A stretch of 64,000 bases of DNA. Source: Flagellimonas chongwuensis (lineage in GTDB: Bacteria; Bacteroidota; Bacteroidia; Flavobacteriales; Flavobacteriaceae). The stretch lies in the NCBI RefSeq assembly GCF_013376415.1, contig NZ_WYET01000001.1, positions 682,001 to 746,000 on the forward strand, written 5' to 3'. Position numbers and translations under genes: made by a program. Under the pieces are notes generated by a model, which saw only the letters and a list, made by a program, of their open reading frames with translations, made no database searches and had not been told where the DNA came from. Positions 16,370 through 26,562 of this stretch are shown here, in pieces; position 1 is the first letter of the stretch, and every line of letters begins with the position of its first letter.

Positions 16370-17179
16370 ATGAATGGTAAAAAGGTATTGTTTGTATCTT
16401 CTGAATTAGTTCCCTACCTCCCAGAGAATCCTGTTTCCTTAATGTCGTATGAAGCACCAAGAATGGTGAACAGCAATGGTGGCCAAATCCGCATTTTTAT
16501 GCCAAGGTACGGAAACATCAACGAAAGGAGGCATCAATTACATGAGGTAATACGTTTATCGGGGATGAACCTGGTGATCAACGACATGGATATGCCCTTG
16601 ATCATAAAGGTGGCTTCCATACCAAAGGAACGAATACAGGTCTACTTTATAGATAACGACGAATATTTTAAAAGAAAGGCCACATTTGCCGATTCCGACG
16701 GGAATTTGTTCCCTGATAATGACGAACGTGCCATTTTCTTTGCAAAAGGAGTTGTGGAGACGGTGAAAAAATTGAACTGGTCCCCGGATATTATCCATGT
16801 GCACGGCTGGATGGCCTCCATGGTCCCGTTATACCTGAGAAAATACTATGCAGATGAGCCATTGTTCTCAGAGAGTAGGATAGTTACTTCCGTTTATGGA
16901 AAGGATTTTGAAGGAGAGCTCGATGCTGCGATGATAGATAAAATTGCTTTTGACGGGATCGCCAAAGAAGAGGTTTCCGCGCTGTCCAAGCCCGAGTATA
17001 ATAATTTGTTAAAGGTTGCCGTAGATCATTCCGATGCCGTTATTTTAGCCGCGGATGATTTGTCCGATGACCTAAAAAGCCATATAGACAATCTTTCCGT
17101 ACCAGTTTTGCCCTACGTTTCCCTTCAAGAAGCGGAAGAGGCATACACGAATTTCTACAATACAGAGGTTTTAAAATAG
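16370..17179 (+). CDS. Short glycogen/starch synthase-like protein (GT5 N-terminal domain only)
   Basis: A 269-residue protein corresponding to the N-terminal half of glycogen synthase. The start at 16370 (MNGKKVLFVSSELVPYLPENP) matches the family; the upstream ATG overlaps promoter DNA. It has the GT5-like VSSEL opening, FMPRYGNINERRHQLHEV, FAKGVVETVKKL and DIIHVHGWMASMVPLYLR. It lacks the KxGGL sugar-nucleotide loop after the first strand and the whole C-terminal Rossmann domain that carries most of the ADP-glucose site. Such short versions are common next to DUF4270 and glmS in Bacteroidota, so this is a family trait, not a fresh truncation. Catalysis is doubtful. Confidence 0.85.
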   Translation: MNGKKVLFVSSELVPYLPENPVSLMSYEAPRMVNSNGGQIRIFMPRYGNINERRHQLHEVIRLSGMNLVINDMDMPLIIKVASIPKERIQVYFIDNDEYFKRKATFADSDGNLFPDNDERAIFFAKGVVETVKKLNWSPDIIHVHGWMASMVPLYLRKYYADEPLFSESRIVTSVYGKDFEGELDAAMIDKIAFDGIAKEEVSALSKPEYNNLLKVAVDHSDAVILAADDLSDDLKSHIDNLSVPVLPYVSLQEAEEAYTNFYNTEVLK

Positions 17180-17184
17180 ATTGA

Positions 17185-18993
17185 ATGAGATTTTCCAATA
17201 TTTTCAAGGTTTCGGCACTGTTTGGAACTTTGTTTTTACTAATTGTCTCTTGTGAAGAGGAGTTGGATACCATAGGAGAAGGCGTTATTGATGGTGAGCC
17301 ATTTACAACAGGTAAAGTTGAGTATGACGTATTTGCCTACAACAAGGGCATAACCGCTGTTCAGACCAATAGGCTGCCCGTGTATCAACTAGGTACCTTC
17401 AACGACCCCATATATGGTCAGAGAAAGGCGAGTATTATTTCGCAGCTTCAATTGAGTGCGGGTTCACCAACATTTGGGGATTTGTCACAAGCAAGTGAGG
17501 ATGACCCCGATAACGACCAAGAGAATGAGACCGTAACCGAGGTATATTTAAACATTCCTTTTTTAACCGCTCCCTCACCCGATAGGGATGGTGACGGAGT
17601 TCCTGACGACCTTGAAAATGGAGATGATGCCGATGACCCAAACTCTGATTGGGATGGTGACGGTGTATCTGATAATCAAGAAAGAATAATCGGTTCTAAT
17701 CCGTATAATCCCGATGAAGATGGAACCGGAGACAATTTTACTCCCAATGTATATCCCAATAGGTTCGATTTGGATAGTATATACGGAGATAGAAACCAAA
17801 CTTTTGATATCGTAGTCTCACGGTCTAACTACTTTCTTAGGGATTTGGACCCAAATTCAAACTTTCAGGAAGCACAAGAATATTACTCCAACCAGGATTT
17901 CTCCAGCTTTATTGGTGAAGAGCTTACCATTACAGGTCAAAACACTGTTATAATTGATGATATTGAGACAGTTGTAATGGCTGAGGATGATCCCGATACC
18001 GATGTGGACGAATCGAAAACTGTTGTAGATGATAGAATACCTCCGGGGATTCATATTCCTTTGAACCCTGATTTTTTCCAACAGAATATTTTGGATAAAG
18101 AAGGTCAGTCTGAGCTGTTGAACAATTCAAATTTTAAAAATTTCCTTCGGGGAGTGCATTTGACGGGAACAGATATGGAAGAATTAATGTTTTTGTTGGA
18201 TCTCACCCGCGCAAACATTACCATAACCTATACTTACGATGACTATGATGCCGAGGCCGAAGAGACCGTTACGGAGGAAAAAGACTTCGTCTTGAATTTT
18301 TTGATTAGTTCACAACAGACAGGGGTTACTGGTAATGCAGTAAATGTTTTTGAGAATGAAATGTTGCCCCCAGAGGCGGTAAGCGCAATGGACAATGGAG
18401 AAAACGCTTCTAGAATTTATGTAAAGGGAGGTGCTGCCGTTACAGAGGTACGTTTGTTTGACGAGGTAATCAATGGTGGGGAAGATGTAATCAATCAGAT
18501 TAAACAGAACAGTTGGATAATCAACGAGGCCAATCTTGTATTCTATGTGGATCAAGAGGCTGTGGATGCTTCGGTAGTTGAACCACCAAGGCTTTACATC
18601 TACAATGCAGAAACAAACAGACCAATTTTCGATGCTTCGAACGAAGATCCTAATATAAATGGAGGAACAAACCCGTTACAATATTATCTGAATCATGGTG
18701 GTATATTGGAGCAAGAAAATAATAGGGGAGTAAAATATAAAATACGTATTACAGAGCATATCAACAATATTATAGTTCGTGACTCCACGAATGCAAGATT
18801 AGGGTTGACATTAACGCCTAATATGGCCTTGCTTGGACTTCGGGAAGCGATTGGTACTGACATGCAAGGAGTCGATTATCCCATTGCCGGAACAGTTAGT
18901 CCTTTGGGCACTGTTCTTTATGGAAGCAATGTGTCCAACGAGTTTGAGGATAAAAAACTAAAACTGGAAATTTTTTACACTCAGGCCAACTAA
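17185..18993 (+). CDS. DUF4270 lipoprotein with calcium-binding-like Asp repeats
   Basis: A 602-residue exported lipoprotein. Signal: [23 protein letters not shown], followed by [10 protein letters not shown], the usual DUF4270 start. The early [13 protein letters not shown] motif and the C-terminal beta-rich [10 protein letters not shown] and LFYGSNV-like strands fit the family. Residues about 132-185 contain [16 protein letters not shown] and [19 protein letters not shown], which look like thrombospondin type 3 / dockerin-like calcium-binding loops. It starts 5 bp after the short glgA gene. DUF4270 function is unknown; the setting beside glmS suggests a cell-surface role (inference). Confidence 0.88.
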   Translation: MRFSNIFKVSALFGTLFLLIVSCEEELDTIGEGVIDGEPFTTGKVEYDVFAYNKGITAVQTNRLPVYQLGTFNDPIYGQRKASIISQLQLSAGSPTFGDLSQASEDDPDNDQENETVTEVYLNIPFLTAPSPDRDGDGVPDDLENGDDADDPNSDWDGDGVSDNQERIIGSNPYNPDEDGTGDNFTPNVYPNRFDLDSIYGDRNQTFDIVVSRSNYFLRDLDPNSNFQEAQEYYSNQDFSSFIGEELTITGQNTVIIDDIETVVMAEDDPDTDVDESKTVVDDRIPPGIHIPLNPDFFQQNILDKEGQSELLNNSNFKNFLRGVHLTGTDMEELMFLLDLTRANITITYTYDDYDAEAEETVTEEKDFVLNFLISSQQTGVTGNAVNVFENEMLPPEAVSAMDNGENASRIYVKGGAAVTEVRLFDEVINGGEDVINQIKQNSWIINEANLVFYVDQEAVDASVVEPPRLYIYNAETNRPIFDASNEDPNINGGTNPLQYYLNHGGILEQENNRGVKYKIRITEHINNIIVRDSTNARLGLTLTPNMALLGLREAIGTDMQGVDYPIAGTVSPLGTVLYGSNVSNEFEDKKLKLEIFYTQAN

Positions 18994-19071
18994 TTGGGAT
19001 TGATTTATCGTGGTTTTTTGAACGTTCATCGTTTTAAAACATCTTAATCTGACATTTTAAGCCAAACCTTT

Positions 19072-19079
19072 TAATTTTG
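19072..19079 (+). promoter_or_regulatory. -7 element of glmS
   Basis: TAATTTTG matches TAnnTTTG exactly, 41 bp upstream of the glmS ATG. No clear TTG at the -33 distance. The leader of about 35 bases is A/T-rich with no glmS ribozyme visible. Confidence 0.5.
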
Positions 19080-19120
19080 ATGACTAACCCCCAAATGGTT
19101 ATTAACTTAAAAAAAATCTT

Positions 19121-20968
19121 ATGTGTGGAATAGTTGGTTATATCGGACATAGAGACGCCTATCCGGTAATCATTAAAGGCTTGCAAAGACTCGAATATCG
19201 AGGGTACGATAGTGCCGGGGTGACCTTGTTCGATGGAAAAAACATTCATTTGGCCAAAACAAAAGGAAAGGTCGAGGATTTAAAAACCAAGGCCGAAGCC
19301 ACTATCCCTACCAATGGTAAATTGGGGCTTGGCCATACAAGATGGGCAACCCATGGTGTGCCAAACGATGTAAACTCCCACCCGCATTACTCAAATTCAG
19401 GTGACTTGGTGATTATTCACAATGGAATCATCGAAAATTATGAATCCATAAAGCAGGCATTGATTAAAAGGGGATACACTTTTGAGTCCGATACGGATAC
19501 CGAGGTGCTTGTAAATTTGATAGAGGAAGTTAAGAACAAAGAAGGGGTAAAACTTGGAAAAGCCGTACAAATTGCATTGAACCAAGTGGTCGGGGCATAC
19601 GCCATTGCAGTGTTTGATAAAAATAAACCGGATGAAATCGTAGTTGCCAAATTGGGTAGCCCACTCGCAATCGGAATCGGGGAAAATGAATATTTTATTG
19701 CCTCTGATGCCTCTCCATTTATAGAGTTTACCAACAATGCCGTTTATCTCGAAGATGAGGAGATGGCCATTATAAGAATAGGCAAGGAAATCAAAATGCG
19801 TAAGATCAAGGACGATGCCATCGCCTATCCGAACATTTTGGAGCTCCAGCTTAATCTGGAAGAGATAGAAAAAGGTGGTTACGACCACTTTATGCTCAAG
19901 GAAATCTACGAGCAGCCCAAGGCTATACAGGATACATACCGTGGACGTCTATTGGCGGACAAGGGCATAGTTAAAATGGCAGGGATAGACCAAAACTTGG
20001 AAAAATTCCTAAATGCCAATAGGATTATAATAGTTGCTTGTGGTACCTCTTGGCATGCAGGTTTGGTTGCGGAGTATATTTTTGAGGACATGGCGCGGAT
20101 ACCGGTAGAGGTAGAATATGCTTCGGAATTCAGGTACCGTAACCCAGTAATAACCGAAAAGGATGTTTTGATAGCCATTTCCCAATCCGGTGAAACCGCA
20201 GATACTTTGGCAGCGATTAAATTGGCAAAGGAAAAAGGAGCGTTTGTTTTTGGAGTTTGTAATGTGGTGGGTTCATCTATAGCAAGGGAGACCCATGCAG
20301 GGGCCTACACGCATGCTGGACCGGAAATAGGTGTGGCTTCCACCAAGGCGTTTACTACCCAGATTACAGTATTGACTTTGATTGCTTTGAAATTGGCGCA
20401 AGAAAAGGGAACATTGTCCCAATCCAAATACCACGAATATTTGGCAGAATTGGAGGCAGTACCCACTAAGGTAGAAAAAGCACTGTTGTCCAATCCATTG
20501 GTTGAAGAAATTTCAGAAACATATAAGGATTCAGCGAACTGCTTGTATTTGGGTAGGGGCTACAATTTCCCTGTAGCACTGGAAGGAGCTTTAAAGTTGA
20601 AGGAAATTAGCTATATCCATGCCGAAGGGTATCCTGCGGCTGAAATGAAGCATGGTCCAATTGCCCTTATCGATGAGCAAATGCCGGTTGTGGTGATTGC
20701 TACAAAGAAAGGCCACTACGAAAAAGTGGTCAGTAACATTCAAGAAATCAAATCTAGAAAAGGTAAGATTATTGCTATTGTTACAGAAGGCGATCAAACT
20801 GTAAAAGAATTGGCAGACCACGTAATTGAAGTCCCGGAAACATCGGAAAGTCTGTCTCCGCTTCTGACCACCATACCATTGCAATTACTATCATACCATA
20901 TAGCTGTAATGAGAGGGTGCAATGTGGACCAACCAAGAAACTTGGCAAAATCGGTGACTGTCGAGTAA
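19121..20968 (+). CDS. glmS: Glutamine--fructose-6-phosphate aminotransferase
   Basis: A 615-residue enzyme that makes glucosamine-6-phosphate from fructose-6-phosphate and glutamine, the first step towards UDP-GlcNAc, peptidoglycan and LPS. The N-terminal glutaminase has Cys2 as nucleophile (MCGIVGYIG), GLGHTRWATHG and HNGIIENY. Two SIS sugar-isomerase domains follow (VACGTSWHAG, AISQSGETADT, LGRGYNFPVALEGALKLKE), and the C-terminus ends with the typical CNVDQPRNLAKSVTVE. Length is canonical. A strong hairpin terminator follows. Confidence 0.98.
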   Translation: MCGIVGYIGHRDAYPVIIKGLQRLEYRGYDSAGVTLFDGKNIHLAKTKGKVEDLKTKAEATIPTNGKLGLGHTRWATHGVPNDVNSHPHYSNSGDLVIIHNGIIENYESIKQALIKRGYTFESDTDTEVLVNLIEEVKNKEGVKLGKAVQIALNQVVGAYAIAVFDKNKPDEIVVAKLGSPLAIGIGENEYFIASDASPFIEFTNNAVYLEDEEMAIIRIGKEIKMRKIKDDAIAYPNILELQLNLEEIEKGGYDHFMLKEIYEQPKAIQDTYRGRLLADKGIVKMAGIDQNLEKFLNANRIIIVACGTSWHAGLVAEYIFEDMARIPVEVEYASEFRYRNPVITEKDVLIAISQSGETADTLAAIKLAKEKGAFVFGVCNVVGSSIARETHAGAYTHAGPEIGVASTKAFTTQITVLTLIALKLAQEKGTLSQSKYHEYLAELEAVPTKVEKALLSNPLVEEISETYKDSANCLYLGRGYNFPVALEGALKLKEISYIHAEGYPAAEMKHGPIALIDEQMPVVVIATKKGHYEKVVSNIQEIKSRKGKIIAIVTEGDQTVKELADHVIEVPETSESLSPLLTTIPLQLLSYHIAVMRGCNVDQPRNLAKSVTVE

Positions 20969-20995
20969 GACTTACAAAACATATATATTGGATTG

Positions 20996-21023
20996 AAAAG
21001 GCGCTGGAAACAGTGCCTTTTTT
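20996..21023 (+). terminator. Rho-independent terminator after glmS
   Basis: Stem AAAAGGCGCTG / CAGTGCCTTTT (one G-T pair) around a GAAA tetraloop, followed by a run of T. It ends glmS transcription before the TonB receptor gene. Confidence 0.85.
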
Positions 21024-21177
21024 GCTGAATACGTATATTTGAATAGGATTTTTTGCCAAAAAAGTATTATGCATGCATAATTTTTTTCAAATTTGTATCA
21101 TCGGAATAAAAAAAAATGTATCTTCCCGATTGATACTTAACACGCACAAAAACTAAATTAACTCTAATCCATAGCAA

Positions 21178-23937
21178 ATGAAAAAACTTATGTTTGTTTC
21201 CCTAATGCTGCTGGGTTTGGCGTCCTATGGTCAAACCACCGTACAGGGAAAGGTAGTTGATGAAAATAATGAGCCCATACCGGGAGCTAATGTATTGCTG
21301 GTAGGGAAAGCGGAAGGAACCACTACGGACTTTGATGGAAATTTTACTTTTAATACGGACGAAGTCCCTCCGTTTAGACTTCAATTCTCAAGTATTGGCT
21401 TCTCGGATTTTATAACAAATGTTACATCAAACAACCAAACGCTCACTATTACTCTCTCGGAGGCCAACACCATGTTGGACGAGATTGTAATTTCTGCATC
21501 CCGGACGCCCGAGCGTATTTTTGAATCCCCTGTATCGGTGGAGCGTTTTGGACTAAAGGAAATCAAGAATACCACTGCAGAATCCTTTTATGGTGGGCTT
21601 CAAAATTTAAAGGGAGTGGATATAAACACGAACAGTTTAACGTTCCAGTCCATCAACACAAGGGGTTTTGCCACATTTGCCAACAACAGGTTCCTGCAAT
21701 TGGTAGATGGGATGGACAACACCGCCCCCGGTCTTAACTTTGTCTTGGGTAACTTGGTGGGGATGTCCGAACTGGATGTGCAGAGCGTTGAGATATTACC
21801 TGGTGCATCTTCTGCATTGTACGGTGCGGGTGCATTTAACGGTATCTTGTTCATGACAAGCAAAAACCCATTCGATTTTCAAGGTATTAGCGCCTATGCC
21901 AAAGGTGGGGTAACTACTCAAGATGCTGCCGGGAGCAATTTCTATAAAGATTTTGGTGTAAGAGCGGCACACGCATTTAGCGATAAGGTTGCTGTTAAAG
22001 CCAACCTTTCCGTTTTGACAGGTGAAGATTGGCATGCCAATAGCCGAGTGGATTTGAACAATCCCGGAGCTGACCGCTCCAATCCCGCTTATGATGGATT
22101 GAACGTATATGGTGATGAGGTTTCTACAACGTTGGATTTTGATGCAGCTGCGGGATTCCCATCTGGAACAGTCGGTTCAGCCACTATTTCCAGAACAGGT
22201 TATGATGAAGCCGATTTGGCAAATTATAATGCAGAGAGTGTAAAAGCAGATTTCGCTGTCCACATCAGGCCCTTCGCCGATGATTTAGAAGTGATTCTGA
22301 ACAGTAGAATAGGTAGAGGTACCACCATTTATCAAGGTGCCAACCGTTATGCCGTAGCAGGTTTTACCATGCAGCAGCACCGTTTGGAAATTAAAAACGA
22401 CAATTTCTTTGTTAGGGGTTACATTGTTTCTGAAAACTCGGGTGATGCATACGATACTCGCTTTGCGGCCATCAACGTAAACAGGGCATGGAAATCGGAT
22501 ACCCAATGGTTTACGGATTATGCTGGCGCTTACATTCCCACTTATTTAGGAGGTATTCAAGGAGCAGGATTGTCCCCGGAAGAGGCTTCTGCACAAGCCC
22601 ACATTGCAGGTAGACAGGCGGCCGACCAAGGCAGATTGATTCCGGGAACCCCAGCGTTTGAAAGTGCTTTCAACACTGTAATTAACAATGGAGATTTGAC
22701 TACGGGAGCCAAATTTATTGATAAGACCAAGTTCCGTCACGTAAACGGTAATTATAACATCGCCCATTTGATTGATGATTGGGCCGATATTCAAATCGGT
22801 GGATCGTTCAGGGAATATGAATTGAATTCCCAAGGAACCATCTTTACGGATATTGATGGACCTATCAAATACAACGAATACGGTGCTTACCTTCAAGTTC
22901 AGAAAAAGTTTTTGGACGACCGTTTAAAGTTTACCGGTTCTGCCCGTTATGATAAAAACGAATTTTTTGATGGTTTCCTTTCACCAAGAGTTTCGTTCGC
23001 ATATACCTTGGGAGAAGAAAGAAATCATAACTTAAGGGTTTCCGTGCAGCAAGGTTTCAGAAACCCGACCACTCAGGATTTGTTCATCGGCTTGAATGCA
23101 GGCCGTGCTATCTTGGTAGGGTCCGCACCGGCCAACTTGGATAGGGATGTACGTACTTTTGAAGTTAGTGAAAGTGGCCAAGCCCTTATTGGTCAATCCA
23201 CGGTAGAGCTTGTGGGAAGGGATGCATATGAGAATGCATACTCAACAGCTTCCTTGCAGGCAGGAGCGCCTGAGGCCGTGAACACACCATTGGTGCAGCC
23301 AGAAGAAATTACCGCTTTTGAGGCCGGATATAGAGGTCAAGTGGGTAAATTTACTATCGATTTAAGTGGATATTACAACAGTTATTCCAACTTTTTAGCG
23401 AATACAACCACTGCAGTTCCATTCTACGGTGAAGCAGGAGACGGGGGTCTTTCCTTGTTGGCTTTACAGAATGGTGATTTTCAAGTCTATCAAACCTATA
23501 CCAACTCAGAAGCAGACATTAACTCTTATGGCGCTACCGTCGGCGTAGACACCAAACTTGGAAACTTTGATTTGGGAGTAAACTATACCTTTGCTGAGCT
23601 GGATATCGACGAAGGAAGATACCCAGACCTTAGGACCAATTTTAACACCCCAAAGCACAAGGTGAAAGCATCTTTTGGTAATGCGGCATTGTTTAAAAAC
23701 TTCGGTTTCAATGTAAACTACAGGTGGAGCGATAGCTATTTCTGGGAGGCCTCCTTCGCAGATGGAGATATTCCTGCCTATACCGTTTTGGATGCTCAGG
23801 TCAATTACTCCGTACCATCCATAAAGTCTATTTTCAAACTGGGAGGATCTAACCTGTTGGGCGATGAGTACTACACTGCCATCGGTACAGGGTTCATAGG
23901 TTCGATTTACTATTTATCTTGGACCATAAATCCTTAA
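21178..23937 (+). CDS. TonB-dependent receptor with CarboxypepD-reg-like domain
   Basis: A 919-residue outer membrane receptor. Signal peptide MKKLMFVSLMLLGLASYGQ, then a carboxypeptidase-regulatory-like domain at about residues 20-95 (VQGKVVDENNEPIPGANVLL, GTTTDFDGNFTF), a TonB-box region (LDEIVISASRTPE), the plug (GVDINTNSLTFQSINTRGF, SVEILPGASSALYGAGAFNGILFM) and a barrel ending in IYYLSWTINP. There is no SusD partner beside it, so it is not a standard glycan SusCD unit. The barrel contains long Asp/Asn-rich loops. The substrate is unknown. It has its own transcription unit between two terminators. Confidence 0.93.
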   Translation: MKKLMFVSLMLLGLASYGQTTVQGKVVDENNEPIPGANVLLVGKAEGTTTDFDGNFTFNTDEVPPFRLQFSSIGFSDFITNVTSNNQTLTITLSEANTMLDEIVISASRTPERIFESPVSVERFGLKEIKNTTAESFYGGLQNLKGVDINTNSLTFQSINTRGFATFANNRFLQLVDGMDNTAPGLNFVLGNLVGMSELDVQSVEILPGASSALYGAGAFNGILFMTSKNPFDFQGISAYAKGGVTTQDAAGSNFYKDFGVRAAHAFSDKVAVKANLSVLTGEDWHANSRVDLNNPGADRSNPAYDGLNVYGDEVSTTLDFDAAAGFPSGTVGSATISRTGYDEADLANYNAESVKADFAVHIRPFADDLEVILNSRIGRGTTIYQGANRYAVAGFTMQQHRLEIKNDNFFVRGYIVSENSGDAYDTRFAAINVNRAWKSDTQWFTDYAGAYIPTYLGGIQGAGLSPEEASAQAHIAGRQAADQGRLIPGTPAFESAFNTVINNGDLTTGAKFIDKTKFRHVNGNYNIAHLIDDWADIQIGGSFREYELNSQGTIFTDIDGPIKYNEYGAYLQVQKKFLDDRLKFTGSARYDKNEFFDGFLSPRVSFAYTLGEERNHNLRVSVQQGFRNPTTQDLFIGLNAGRAILVGSAPANLDRDVRTFEVSESGQALIGQSTVELVGRDAYENAYSTASLQAGAPEAVNTPLVQPEEITAFEAGYRGQVGKFTIDLSGYYNSYSNFLANTTTAVPFYGEAGDGGLSLLALQNGDFQVYQTYTNSEADINSYGATVGVDTKLGNFDLGVNYTFAELDIDEGRYPDLRTNFNTPKHKVKASFGNAALFKNFGFNVNYRWSDSYFWEASFADGDIPAYTVLDAQVNYSVPSIKSIFKLGGSNLLGDEYYTAIGTGFIGSIYYLSWTINP

Positions 23938-23959
23938 TTGACAGTAAAAAAGCAAAACT

Positions 23960-23989
23960 AAAGGCGTTGGAATTTCTAACGCCTTTTTT
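23960..23989 (+). terminator. Terminator after the TonB receptor gene
   Basis: Stem AAAGGCGTT / AACGCCTTT with a 9-base loop and a following T run, 23 bp after the stop codon. Confidence 0.85.
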
Positions 23990-24036
23990 CTTTAAAAAAA
24001 AGCTGAAATCGGTTTCTGAATAAAAATGTAAAAGCA

Positions 24037-24044
24037 TATCTTTG
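24037..24044 (+). promoter_or_regulatory. -7 element of atpDC
   Basis: TATCTTTG matches TAnnTTTG exactly and is followed by GCAGCC. It lies 55 bp upstream of the atpD ATG and gives a leader of roughly 50 bases. No TTG was found at the usual -33 distance. Confidence 0.55.
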
Positions 24045-24087
24045 CAGCCGAAAAAATAGCGGTCATTTTCCGCGTATTCAATTATAA

Positions 24088-25608
<1,521 letters not shown>

Positions 25609-25610
25609 AA

Positions 25611-25691
25611 AAGATTTGAGATGCTAGTATTGAGTAGTTAGAAATCTCAACTACGCACATCTCACTACTCATATCTAATATCTCAATACTA
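25611..25691 (+). repeat. Nested inverted repeats in the atpD-atpC spacer
   Basis: The spacer is made of TTGAG/CTCAA words. TAGTATTGAG (25625-25634) pairs exactly with CTCAATACTA (25682-25691); GAGTAGT (25632-25638) pairs with ACTACTC (25664-25670); and TTGAGAT (25616-25622) could instead pair with ATCTCAA (25644-25650), so two foldings compete. No T run follows, so it is not a plain terminator. It may adjust the atpD:atpC ratio or be an interspersed palindromic element (inference). Confidence 0.65.
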
Positions 25692-25697
25692 ATAAAT

Positions 25698-25976
25698 ATG
25701 TATTTAGAAATAGTATCACCCGAAGCCACTTTATTCTCAGGCGAGGTAACCTCGGTTACCGTACCTGGAGTGGATGGAGAATTTCAGATGCTGGAGAACC
25801 ACGCAGCAATCGTGTCTCTTTTGCAAGCTGGAAAAGTAAAAGTGAAAGGTAATATCACCATTGATGAAGCCTTTGCGGATAAATTTTCCAAAGGAAGCAA
25901 TGGCGAAACTATCTTGAACATTTCAAGCGGCACGGTCGAAATGAAAGACAATAAAGTGATTGTTTTGGCCGACTAG
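25698..25976 (+). CDS. atpC: ATP synthase F1 subunit epsilon (short form)
   Basis: A 92-residue epsilon subunit. It has the N-terminal beta-sandwich: MYLEIVSPEATLFSGEVTSVTVPGVDGEFQ (shown in part), the family segment GEFQMLENHAAIVSLLQAGKV, and the final strand KVIVLAD. It ends after the beta-sandwich and lacks the two C-terminal helices that inhibit ATP hydrolysis in E. coli and Bacillus. Short epsilon subunits are usual in Bacteroidota, so this is a lineage trait. It is followed by a strong bidirectional terminator. Confidence 0.95.
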   Translation: MYLEIVSPEATLFSGEVTSVTVPGVDGEFQMLENHAAIVSLLQAGKVKVKGNITIDEAFADKFSKGSNGETILNISSGTVEMKDNKVIVLAD

Positions 25977-25998
25977 GGTAAATGAATAGATTCACAAT

Positions 25999-26030
25999 AA
26001 AAAAGCCGCTCCAAAAGGAGCGGCTTTTTT
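25999..26030. terminator. Bidirectional terminator between atpC and the GNAT gene
   Basis: Stem AAAAAAGCCGCTCC / GGAGCGGCTTTTTT with an AAAA loop. With A and T runs on both sides it can stop transcription from both converging units. It abuts the GNAT stop codon. Confidence 0.9.
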
Positions 26031-26562
26031 ATTTATAACATGATAACACATGCCATTCTTTTCCATTTGAATTGTATATGGTCAAGGTGTTAAAACCTAT
26101 AGCCGTATGCGCCACCAAAGACCGTTTGTTTTTGCCATCCACTTCGGTGATTATGGTATCAAAACCCTTGGGCAGTTTCTCCTTCATGGTTTGATACAGC
26201 TTTCGAAAAATACCTTGTCCTCGATGGGTTTTCGCTATACAAATCTGCCCCATGGCCATATAGTTGACCTTTCTCTCAAGTACTTTATCGATTTCTTGAA
26301 ACATGGGGCGAAGTACTTCAATATCGTTACCGAATCTTGGGTGCATGCACAAGGCGTAACCTACCACCTTATTATCATCCACGGCAATAATGTGTCCGCA
26401 CACCTCATTCATGGCTTGCAGTACATCCAAGGTGTGTTCCACGGTCACGAAACCCTCTTTTGTGCTTTCGTCTTCGCTTATGTTTTTAGGTAAATTTCGC
26501 TGCTGAAGTTCTAGAATCTGTTCCAGTTCCTTCAAAGAGTCCGCTTGTTTGTAAATGACCAT
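26029..26562 (-). CDS. GNAT-family N-acetyltransferase
   Basis: A 177-residue acetyl-CoA dependent acetyltransferase. The acetyl-CoA loop lies in AKTHRGQGIFRKLYQTMKE (R/Q-x-x-G-x-G/A pattern), preceded by the VNYMAMGQICI strand and an N-terminal helix region. The target is unknown. Its ATG is directly adjacent to the stop codon of the M61 peptidase gene upstream, so the two are very likely co-transcribed. Confidence 0.88.
   Translation of the reverse strand: MVIYKQADSLKELEQILELQQRNLPKNISEDESTKEGFVTVEHTLDVLQAMNEVCGHIIAVDDNKVVGYALCMHPRFGNDIEVLRPMFQEIDKVLERKVNYMAMGQICIAKTHRGQGIFRKLYQTMKEKLPKGFDTIITEVDGKNKRSLVAHTAIGFNTLTIYNSNGKEWHVLSCYK

Noticed and set aside
19080..19120. glmS ribozyme in the glmS leader
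   Set aside because: The leader is about 40 bases and A/T-rich; the ribozyme is much larger and is not known in this group.
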